64,000 nt of DNA from Dichetophora obliterata (Eukaryota > Arthropoda > Insecta > Diptera > Sciomyzidae). This document shows positions 11,271 to 21,129 of the stretch, piece by piece; the stretch's first letter is position 1; the number at the start of each line of letters is the position of its first letter. The translations under genes and the position numbers were made by a program. The stretch is from NCBI GenBank assembly GCA_963920525.1, contig OY986439.1:16878319-16942318 (forward strand), given 5' to 3'. The notes below the pieces were generated by a model. That model was not told the DNA's origin. It saw nothing but the letters and a program-made list of their open reading frames with translations, and searched no databases.

Positions 11271-11715
11271 GGCTTCTTATGACCGATATTAATTTTTTTT
11301 ATTTTTTAGAATTGTCTAATTAGCGTGTTTCCAAATGGTCTTGGAGAAATCTTTACAGGATTTTTGTTCAGAAATCATCAATTTGTTATATCATAAAACG
11401 TTCAATAAATTCTTGGTAACAAGTTGTATATTTCAAATTAAATAACATGTGAACACTGAAAAAAATGTGGTTTGGTTTTTTTAGTCTTAAAGAAATAATA
11501 TAAAGTAAGGAATTTGCATATTAGACAAGGTTTTCACTCTTTTTTTCTCAAGCCAAATAACTTTTTATATTTCAAACTCCACAAACAGTTTAATGTCATT
11601 TTTGGCAGAGAATAACTATCTTACGGTATCGACCGGTGTGCGCTCGTTTAAATTAACATCATAATTGGATTTATACTAAAACTTAAGAAAAAACTAGTAA
11701 AGAATTATCTTCGAC
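11271..11715. other. AT-rich stretch, nothing recognised
   Basis: No coding potential, no clear repeats. It lies between the Tc1-like relic and the tandem-repeat element. Confidence 0.4.
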
Positions 11716-11719
11716 TGGG

Positions 11720-12955
11720 CCGGAGTTAAAATACCCCCACGGACGACGATTTTTCCAAATTTCATGCCTAAAGTTTATATTAATTGTTAAAGGTTTTGTG
11801 CAAAATTTGAAGTCATTAGATTAATTTTTGTGGAATTGAAAAGATTTTACGATTTTGGTAAACTTTGTATGTGAGGTAGGCGTGGTTTTCATCCCATTTT
11901 TACAAAATTCATACTCAAAGTTTATGAGAAATATTTAAGACGCTGTCCAAAATTTAAAGTCATTAAACTAGTTTTTGTTGATTTTAAAGTTATTTTACCG
12001 TTTTGGTTAAGTCACTTTGTATGGGAGGTAGGCGTGGTTTTCATCTGATTTTTACAAATTTCTTACTCAAAGTTTACATTAAATATTAAAGACACTGTGC
12101 AAAGTTTTAAGTCATTTAATTAGTTTTTGTGGAATTTAAAGAGATTTTACCGTTTAGGGTAAGTCACTTTGTATAGGAGGTAGGCGTGGTTTTTATTCTA
12201 TTTTTACAAATTTCATAAGCAAAGTTTATAATAAATATTTAAGACGCTGTGCAAAATGTTAAGTCATTATATTGATTTTTGTGGATTCTAAAGACATTTT
12301 ACCGTTTTGGTTATGTCACTTTGTATGAGAGGTAGGCGTGGTTTTCATCCGATTTGGCTCATTTTCGAACTTGACCTCCATTTTTGAATAAAAAAATTAT
12401 TCATTGAATTTTGTTACGATAGCAAAAAATTACGGCTGTTATCGTGACCACAGACGGACAGAAGCACATAGCTACATCGACTCAGGAGGTGATTCTGATC
12501 AAGAAAATATATACTTTTCTATACCGGCCACGCCTCTTTATATATAATAAATAAACTGGCCATTTCAGCCCTTGGAAGGACTTTGACCTAGCTTCTATTG
12601 ATCAATTGTGTTGTGCGTGTTATTAAATGTTTAATCACAAATGACCGAGAACTGGACCTACGTGTTTTATGCCGACTCCGAGCGGCTGATGTTCTCAAGA
12701 AGCTTTTAAATTTTTACTCTCTGAGGTTTGCCATTGTCTGCAGAGAGGTGACGACCGAACAGAAAAATTATTTCAATTGAAAAAACTTTCTGTCTGAGCT
12801 GGAATTGAACCCGGGCTACCGCAGTTCTTTAGCTAAGGGGCCACGCACTTTACCCACTAGGCTACGGTCGTCACGACCTCTTTATCGGCGTTAAAAATGG
12901 AGTGAAAAACTTAATATACCCCTATTACGTTTTTTAAACGTGGGGGTATAAAAAG
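11720..12955 (+). mobile_element. DINE/HINE-like non-autonomous element with 152-bp tandem repeats
   Basis: Four repeat units run from about 11745 to 12360. The landmark GGTAGGCGTGGTTTT starts at 11875, 12027, 12179 and 12331, exactly 152 bp apart each time. A unique part follows (CATTTTCGAACTTGACCTCC; GACGGACAGAAGCACATAGC). The right end has a hairpin ATACCCC...GGGGGTAT at about 12922-12951, and the left end has a matching TACCCCCACG at 11732-11741. Internal repeats of about 150 bp plus a 3' hairpin are the layout of DINE-1/Helentron-associated elements in flies, and a Helentron relic lies 8 kb upstream, but no clear Helentron termini were identified. A SINE at 12542-12876 interrupts the right part. 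Confidence 0.5.
12533..12885 (-). mobile_element. tRNA-derived SINE, copy 1, with 9-bp target duplications
   Basis: CCTCTTTAT is duplicated at 12533-12541 and 12877-12885. The 335-bp SINE (12542-12876) lies on the minus strand: its 5' head at the right contains a polymerase III A box (TAGCCTAGTGGG) and B box (CCCGGGTTCAATTCC). The body follows, and the 3' end reads GGCCAGTTTATTTATTA. The body matches copies at 48393-48729 and 63469-63948. A 60-codon frame inside it is a by-product and not a gene. Confidence 0.9.
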
Positions 12956-15940
12956 TAGCTACCAAAACTTACCAAAACAGTTTTTATGAATGAAAAACTA
13001 AATGAGTTTTGTATAAAAAATCCAGTTCTATTGATTTAAATTTCAATTTTTTGTAGCATGGTCTTAGGCTAAGTTTGAAAAGGCAATAAATATTAATAAA
13101 AAATATATAAAATATATATAAATATATATTAAATATTTTTCTAGAACAAAGACAACCTCTATTTCATATCGTTAAAATGCAATGTCACGATAAAGCTGCA
13201 ATTTTTGCAATTTTTTATTTTTTTTTTTTAAAATGGAAAATAAAGCTATTTTCGGTCTCGTAGTTGTAGTGCTTGTGCTTAAGTTGAAGATCGATATACG
13301 AATAAAGAGAAATAAAGGTTGCGCTCTTTGAAAAATACAGAACAGATAAAAAACTAACCGTTCGTTAAAGTTTATTTCCATTATCTGTACATAAGAGAGG
13401 AAGAAAAATTTCTCAATAAAATTTAACTATAATTATATTTCTTTTTTATTCCATAAAATATAGAAAAAGAAATTAATTTAACACATAAAAATATTTGATA
13501 TGAAGTTTTCAAATACATTACAAAACATTGGTTATTTTATTAGCAACAAACCACTGTTTAAATAAGTTATATACTGTTTAACATAGAAGACATTAATGCT
13601 ATTTCAATAAAAAATAGTATCAACACAAATGAAGTAAGGTTTGCTTACAATTATATATGAAATACTTAATATAAATATTTGACTAAGGTACTTACATATA
13701 TCATCTATTTTAACCTAAGCATTTACAATTAAAACGAAATTCTTAGAAAAACTTTTAACTTGTATGTTTTGGAATCTTTGATAAGAGTTTATACATGCAA
13801 AAGGTAATTTTTTATGGAACACGTCACGTTATGAATGATACGTTAAGGAACCAGTCTGGTTCTTTTGAAAATATAAAAAAAAAAAAATTTTTAATCAAAA
13901 AATTTATTTTGACCAAGGTATATTCAACATGGTAGTGTTGTCCCAGAGAGGTGAGTACCGTAGCTGTCAAACATAAGAAGAGCGTAAAAGACAATGAATA
14001 AGAACTTGAACCAGGGATGGAACTATAGCCACAATTGTGCTATTTTTTGTACTTTCGAGATCAGAGGGGAGTTTAGGCACGTGCGTTTTCATTTCATTTC
14101 GGACATTTAAATTTCTCGGAGTTAAAAAATCAAGTTGCATGTAAATGTAATTACAATAATGTAATTTTCGATTTTTGATGCACCTTGTTGCTTTCTTTGA
14201 CATTTCATTATTCTTATCAGTGCTAGTAAAGTTACTTCAACATAATTACACTACTCGTGAAAATTTGGCAATTTTCACTATAACATACAGCGATAACTTT
14301 TTTATAGTGAATTTTTTCGTCGAATCCAAATATCGTAATATTTATTTTCTATTAGCCAAAATTTTTCATATAATTTTAAGGGTGATAAAAAGTTAGCTCT
14401 TCAATCTGATTTCATTAAAAAATTTAAAGCATATATATTAAACCGGATCGCTTTTGTATGGGGGAAAAAAATCATTCTTTCGGGGTCTTAAAGTTAGAGG
14501 AACTCATAAAAACGATTTCTGCATACGTTTTTTTCAAATCGAAGAAAATTTATCGGAGCGTTTTTGATTCTCTTGAATGTATTTTTTGTTAAAAAAACAT
14601 GTGTTTTGCTTGTAACATTTTATTTTTCAAAGAACACATACCCAAACTGCAAAAAATATAATTTTCTTACTTATACCAACATTTAGGCGAAAAAAAATTA
14701 TTGAACTTATGTTTTATTATAACTCTTATTGACCTCCAAACATAGAATTGATTGCTATTTTTAAAAACACATTTTGTTAAAACCTCTGTAAAAGACATAT
14801 TTTCCATTGGATTTACGTAAAATTGATCTTCTTGGAAAGGAATTAAAAGAAAAATAAAAAAAGAAAGCCACTTTAAAGTCTTTTGAAAAGTTCTTAAACT
14901 TGGAATCACTTAAAAATTTATTATAATAATAAAAAAGACTTTTTTCCAGCAGTTTTAACAAAATGTGTTTCTTAAACAATAAAAAATCTATTTTTATAGG
15001 TCAATAAGAAATATCAGTTTATGAGCGTTGGACAAGGGGGCGTAACATGCCGGGTTTCAGCTAATAAGAGATAATAACTAATTTTTAAAATTTTTTTATG
15101 CTTAAAAGAAATTTATCTTATCACATAGATTTGTTTTAATCGATATATTAAAAAAAGTATAATTTAATTCCTTTCCAACAAGCTCCTTTTTCAGTGCAAG
15201 TAAAATTTTTTTAAAAAGGTACGTTTTTTCTCTGCAATTAGGCACAATCTGAAAAATTTCACTTTCATCCCTGGCTTGAACACATTGAAGACAGATGGTA
15301 GACAATTTCAATTTTAATTGACAAGTTTTGTTGTTTGCTTTATTTTTTTTTCGGAAGCTGTCAAACAACGGAATTTGACAGCTAAGTTTCCCACCACAAG
15401 AGATAATTGTATCTACTAACACTACCTCATTATATATACCTTGATTTTGACAATCGCTTTTTTCAGTGCCTACCAGAGACCTGCAGCGATGAAATGCAAC
15501 TGCTTTTACACTCAGTACATACTTGGTTTTTGTATGACTTCAATATCATTAATACCATGCAACATATTCTACGCCATCGAGCTCACTTACAACATCAAGC
15601 ATGTTGCATTAGCCAATTGTACCAAAGTCAAACACTGCGTGATGTGTGCTTCGACTTCAGTGGAAAGTATAGATGTTTGCATAAAATAATTATGTGTATA
15701 AACCACAGCGCACGAACGGCAATCGTTTTAATTATGCATTATTTTGAGCTACTGCCTCTTGTACCATTGCAGGTTGATTTCAACTTCGGCTAAGCAGTGA
15801 CACAAAAGTAAGCTTACGAACGATGAAATCAGCGCGTACACTGCATTTTTACTCAAGTGTTTGTAGATTACTTCAGTATGAATAGAGTAAATAGTTTTGG
15901 GAAGTTTTAGGGGTAACTTATTTCGAAGATGATGTCAAAC
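12956..15940. other. AT-rich stretch, nothing recognised
   Basis: About 3 kb of AT-rich sequence with only short frames. Frames at 15407-15793 and 15441-15689 overlap in different phases and show no family motif, so neither is called. No SINE heads or terminal repeats were found. Confidence 0.4.
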
Positions 15941-16705
15941 TTTAAAATTTAAGATGGCGGATAGAGTTGCCACCTAGATTTTTTTCATTTTTGCGAATTC
16001 TTGTAATTTTGAAATTCTGACAACGGATTTGATTTCGAATATAATGTCACAGTTTTAAAATTTAAGATGGAGGCTAGGGTTGCCACCTAAATTTTTACCA
16101 CAGTATTGCCACCTAATAATATGTATTTTTAAGAGTTTTAAACATCATTTATCGTCGGGTCGCTGTTTAAAACTGATCGCTGATTTCGAATCTAAAGTCA
16201 GAATTTTAAAAATTCAAGATGGTGGATAGGGTTGCCACCTTAATTTTTTGTAGTTTTATGAATTCGGGGCTGGCAAAAAAAAAATCGAACACCAAAAATG
16301 GGTCGCTGAATCCGAATCCATTGTCAGAATTTCAAAATTATAAAATTTTGAAATAATAGGGTTGCCACCTAATAATATGTCTTTTCAAGAGTTTTAAACG
16401 TCATTTATCAGTGTTAAGGGGTCGCTGATTTCGAATCTAAAGTTAGAATTTTAAAATTCAAGATGGTGGATAGGGTTGCCACCTTAATTTTTTGTAGTTT
16501 TATGAATTCGGGGCTGGCAAAAAAAAATCGTACAGCAAAAATGGGTCGCTGAATCCGAATCCATTGTCAGAATCTCAAAATTATAAAATTTTGAAATAAT
16601 AGGGTTGCCACCTAATAATATATCTTTTCAAGAGTTTTAAACGTCATTTATCAGTTTTAAACTCTTGAAAAGACATATTATTAGGTGGCGACCTTATTAT
16701 TTCAA
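15940..16705. repeat. Local repeats with GTTGCCACC motif, period about 244 bp, ending in a hairpin
   Basis: TTCAAGATGGTGGATAGGGT starts at 16213 and again at 16457 (244 bp apart), with nearly identical flanks including TTATGAATTCGGGGCTGGC. Older partial copies of the GATGG(C/A)GG...GGTTGCCACCTA motif are at about 15952 and 16066. The array closes with an inverted repeat, ATCTTTTCAAGAGTTTTAAA against TTTAAACTCTTGAAAAGACAT, at about 16620-16690, showing that part of the unit was copied in inverted orientation. No coding capacity. Confidence 0.75.
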
Positions 16706-17340
16706 AAATTTGAACAATTGAGCAAAAGTTGTAGCTTTATTAAAGATCTGCATGCATACAAAATCTTATCAAAATCAGTGATTAAAGGTGTTTTATAGTA
16801 AAATGGCGTCTGATATAATTTCTTAAAAAACTAAATTTAATAAATATCTTTAAAAATTTACTAAACAAATTTTATTGCTCACTCAATTAAACTTTAGAAT
16901 TTATTTTAAAAAAGAAATCAGCTCAATTGAACCATTAGCTTATGAGCTACAAGCTCTCAAAAGTCACGCAAAGTAACTGCAATGTTACTCCAAATACTTT
17001 GTGTTCGGAGAACAAAATAAGCGCTGGTTTTTTTATGCAGGAGTTACGCTTTATGTCTTCGTTTTGTTGCTTGTAAATGACCATACTTACCATTGCATAC
17101 CAGAAGTTGAAAAGACCCTGCGCTGGCTATCAAACCAACAACTCGAACATGCATTATTGTGGTCTTACGACACGCTCATACACAGTTGGCTTCAATGTTG
17201 CAAGTACCCAGTGGGCATTTTAGCGAGTGCTACGCAAAAAAAGGCATGCTAGCACTGCTATTATTGGCGTCAATACACCTTCCATGATCACTGCATTAAT
17301 GAGTACTTCTGTAAGGCCTACCTTTTGAAGGACCTTATTC

Positions 17341-17715
17341 TTTTAATTTTATTTTATATGAAAAAATTTACAAAAAAATTCCAAAAAAATTTTTATATAC
17401 ACAGAACAGTTTGTAAAAAAATGTAGATTTGAAAAAAAACAAAAAAAAAATTTTTTTTTTTTGTCCGAGTTGGGTCTCGAACCCGGGCTCCCGAAAACTA
17501 TCACATAACATATTATATTATATGAAAATATTTATATGGAAAAACTCAAAGTCTTTTCTTATATTTTTGTATGAAGAAAATTTATAAAAAAATTCCAAAA
17601 AAATTTTTAAATACACAGAACAGTTTGTAAAAAAATTTAGATTTAAAAAAACAACAAAAAAAATTTTTTTTTTGTCCGAGTTGGGAATCGAACCCGGGCT
17701 CCCGAAAGGTTACTT
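17341..17715 (-). repeat. Two direct copies of a module with tRNA-like B box
   Basis: Two copies of about 150 bp, starting near 17341 and 17568, share ATACACAGAACAGTTTGTAA, a poly(A)/poly(T) stretch and GTCCGAGTTGGG(T/A)(C/A)TCGAACCCGGGCTCCCGAAA. Read on the minus strand the last part is CGGGAGCCCGGGTTCGAGACCC, which matches an RNA polymerase III B box inside a T-arm-like stem. A proper A box is not seen. These look like decayed SINE or tRNA-derived segments, and the module appears to have been duplicated in place. Confidence 0.6.
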
Positions 17716-17752
17716 TCATTCGTATTCATGCAAAATAAGCGAGTGATTGTTA

Positions 17753-17830
17753 CCAACCACGGTAGTCGAGTAGGTAAGATGTCGGACCGCCGACTGAGAA
17801 GTCCATGGTTCAAATCTCAAATTGATAGTC
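17753..17830 (+). repeat. tRNA-like SINE head
   Basis: GGTAGTCGAGTAGG (17761-17774) fits an A box, GTCGG/CCGAC can form an anticodon-type stem, and GGTTCAAATCTC (17807-17818) fits a B box 33 bp downstream. The acceptor-stem ends do not pair, so this is not a functional tRNA. It is most easily read as the head of a second SINE family; its body would be the AT-rich sequence that follows. Confidence 0.55.
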
Positions 17831-18162
17831 GATTTTTATTTGAAGATGATATTTTTATTGCTTTTCCTTCTAACGTTACTTCTCGAAAGAGTGCTTCTGG
17901 CAGGTCTCTTTTGAGCAAGGAGAGCGGAAGGCCTGAAAAATTTTCCCATTTCATATAAAAAAGCAAGTGTAATTGTATATGAGTGCGGCAGTACTCTAAA
18001 ATCCATACGAAGGCCTGCTAGCAGCGCTGCCAATGCCTACTGGGTATGTTCGACACAACAATCGCACGCTTGCGTAGTGCGGTCAGACTGTCACTGTATT
18101 TGTTGAAGGTAGATTGCAAGTAGCGAAAATGCCATCGCTTGCAGATCACTGGTGCCTACATA

Positions 18163-19215
18163 TTTTTTTACCACTTACTTGCTTAGTTGGCGCTACAATC
18201 GTATGTCGGTCTTAGCCTCATCTAAGAATTTGCGCCAGCCATTTCTGTCTTTCGCTTGCTTGCGCCATTTGGAAATTCCCAGCTTCGTTAGGTTGTCCTC
18301 TACTTGATCTTTCCAACGAAGATGCGGTCGTCCTTTTCTGCGTTGACCGTCGCCGGGTACCGAATCGAATGTTTTCTTCACTGGAGCATCGTCTTTCATG
18401 CGCTGAACATAACCAAGCCAGCGAAGCCGCTCGATTTTAATGCGCTTGACTATGTCGATGTCAGCGTACAGCTCATACAGTTCATCATTCCACCGTATTC
18501 GGTACTCGCCATTGACGCAGATTGGTCCGTAGATCTTACGAAGAATCTTTCTCTCGAATGCTCCTAAAGTCTTTTCATCTTAACTGCTCAGCGTCTAGGT
18601 TTGTGGTGCATAAAGTAGGACAGGCATGATGAGCGATTTATAGAGCGTGATTTTCGTTCGTCGAGAGAGGGCTCTGCTTCTCAATTGCCTACTGAGCCCA
18701 AAGTAACACCTGTTGGCAAGAGTTATTCTTCGTTTGATCTCAATGCTGATGTCGTTGGTTGAGTTTATGCTGGATCCCAGATAAACAAAGTCCTTCACAA
18801 CCTCGCAGGAGGTATTGTCAACTGTAACGTGAATACTGTATCTGCATTCACTGCCAGACCCATTCGACTTGACTCTCTTTCTAATCTGGAAAATGCTGCA
18901 CTGACTTCGCGCGTAATATGGCCAATGATATCGATGTCATCATCATACGCAAGCAGAATAACACTCTTGTAGAATATTATACCACTACGTCTCAGATCAG
19001 CAGCTCGGATGATCTTTTCCATCAGTAGGTTTGAAATCTTCCATCCTTGTCTGATAACAACTTGTTTGGTAACAAATGATGGGGAGAGGTCCTTCTCGAT
19101 TTTAACTGCGCTGCTCAGTGTCATCCTGCAAAGTCGTATTAGTTTCGCAGGAATAACAAATTCAGACATGGTGGAGTACAGGTGCTTCCTTAGTGGGCTG
19201 TCGAAGGTGGCTTTG
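18163..19215 (-). pseudogene. RTE-like LINE, 3' part of reverse transcriptase, broken
   Basis: Minus-strand frames give, in order, KATFDSPLRKHLY, a gap where the palm motif should be complete (RQGWKISNLLMEKII), then LAYDDDIDIIGHITREVSAAF where YADD has become YDDD. A one-base shift near 18840 leads to FVYLGSSINSTNDISIEIKRRI. SLIMPVLLYAPQT is followed by two stops, then GAFERKILRKIYGP, LRWLGYVQRM and a C-terminal block KGRPHLRWKDQVEDNLTKLG ending at 18193. The last part is characteristic of the RTE-type LINE proteins common in arthropods. The minus-strand 3' end reads TTGTAGCGCCAACTAAGCAAGTAAG (reported here only as a short tail), so the copy is complete at the 3' side and truncated at the 5' side. 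Confidence 0.85.
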
Positions 19216-20401
19216 TCAGCTCTGGAACAACTGAAACGAGAAATTAAAATATAAGCTACTGGCTAGTAAAACCACAGGTAGTGAAATCAATTATTTTGGC
19301 AAAAAAAAGAGTAAAATGTTTCAAAAAAAACGTGCTCCAAAATTGCATACAAGGCGCCTACTAAATAAGTATCTTACACATGTTTCTCCATCTCGGCGTC
19401 TTAAAGAAGATACTGTATATTATTTCCAATGATATCTAATAATAAAACTGGGTTTTTTAGAAAATGGATTTTTTGAAAAAAATGAACCAGACTGCCCCCT
19501 TAAACGAAAATTGATTAAATAAAGTTAAAATCACAATTTTTTCAGAATTATAAAAAAGGTTTCAACAAATTTCGGTTACGCTAACGTTAGAAGTAATTAA
19601 TTTGCTTTTATATGACAACATATATCGACAAATATATTCGTTTTTCTAATAAGTTTATACTGCTAAAGTACACTAAAGCAAGTAAATGACTAAACTCGGT
19701 AGAAATGTTGGTCAAAATGTAAAAATTAAAACTATCCATTTATTGTTATTCGTTTTAAAAGATGGTGGTGAATAATCACTTTAACAACTGCAAAATTTTA
19801 ATACATAAAATGTTTTTTACATTACTTAATTGTGACGTGCTAGAGAGAGCTACTTGAGAGCTACTCTACCCCCCTAAGTAAAAAAGTCATATCTCCATTT
19901 GAGTAGTTTTGAGATATTTAGCTTTCACGTTTTTTATCTTTCTGAGAAACACACTAGAAGTGACCACTTTACTTATATTTTTCAGTCATTTGGAGTTGAG
20001 TTTAAGCTAACCACAAAAATCAGAAACTCATTCACGGTTCCGAATCTGCCTATTTCTACATTTTGGAGTTTTGGCGTTTGTGACTTTCTTTCTTAGGACG
20101 GCAGTATTGTACAATTTTGTTTTATATTAATGAAAACTGGGGTATTGTGGATCGCATTGCCATTTTGGCTAAAAACGGGAAAAAATAACTTTTTCTGAAA
20201 TTTTCAAAGCTTGAATTTTTAGAACGGGAAATAACATATTTTTGGGTCGTAGCCGTTTGGTAAAGTTGTATGAAATCTTACAAGTTATATCATTTGGCTC
20301 AAAAATGGTGTTCTTGCTATTATAAAATATATCCCAGAATAACGGACCAATTATAATTGATTCAAAATGACAGAAGAAAAAGTTCCAAAAAATGCAATCA
20401 A
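19216..20401. other. Stretch without recognised features
   Basis: AT-rich sequence with short frames only; no domain, repeat array or terminal repeat recognised. Confidence 0.4.
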
Positions 20402-20632
20402 TGGGTCATGTGAATAAAAAATCAGCAAATGCTTTTACTGAATTTTTCTAGTAAAAAGTATGGATTTAGTGAATAAAAAAGCTATATCTATATAGCTTTT
20501 TTTATATCTATATCTATATAGCTTTAAGCTTTTTAAGCTATATCTATATAGCTTTTTTTATTCACTAAATCCATACTTTTTACTAGAAAAATTCAGTAAA
20601 AGCATTTGCTGATTTTTTATTCACATGACCCA
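20402..20632. repeat. Near-perfect palindrome, arms about 81 bp
   Basis: The left arm 20402-20482, starting TGGGTCATGTGAATAAAAAA, is the complement of 20552-20632 with essentially one A-run length difference. Inside, near-palindromic GCTATATCTATATAGC units are repeated around the centre. The arms have diverged far less than most repeats in this window, so the inversion is recent or maintained. It could also be an assembly or cloning fold-back. Confidence 0.85.
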
Positions 20633-21129
20633 ATATCAGTTCGCACCGTAAAGTATGTAAGCAATTCCAGTGCTTTTTCAAAAATTGGTTTTTAGGGTGG
20701 TGGTATTTAATAACATATTAGCAAAGAGCGTAGATTTTTATCACTTATTTATAAGAAACAATTAGAAATTGCGGAAAAACTCACGGTGTGTTGAAATTTA
20801 GCATGAAAAGCACTCATACGCATAAAATACATGAAGTTAGCTTGTCAATGATCCAGAATTCGCGAATGCTCTTTTTTAAAAATATGTCAGCATTTTTATT
20901 TTAAACAGTTATTCTATTTCGAATAACTTGTTTGTAATATAATAATGTAATAACAATTACCAATTGAGTTTTAAATTAAGTACAATTTTTTTTTAAATAT
21001 TACTTTTTTTCAATTTTTTTATAAAAATACTCAACTTTTAGAGAAAAATAACGAAAAGTTGAATTTCTGTAGAAAGTTCGAAAAAAGTTTTTTTTTAAAC
21101 TTATTTTAAATTTCAAACGTTTTCAAACT
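20633..21129. other. AT-rich stretch, nothing recognised
   Basis: Between the palindrome and the I-type LINE there is only AT-rich DNA. Confidence 0.4.

Noticed and set aside
12598..12780. Small protein shared at 12.6, 48.4 and 63.6 kb
   Set aside because: The recurring frame is simply the SINE body read on one strand; it has no start conservation and contains stops in other copies.
15407..15793. 128-codon and 82-codon overlapping frames
   Set aside because: Two phases are open at once, no motif is recognised, and cysteine and histidine patterns do not form a known finger.
17001..17252. 83-codon frame with a hydrophobic segment
   Set aside because: No family match, no supporting signals; it lies in a region of repeats.
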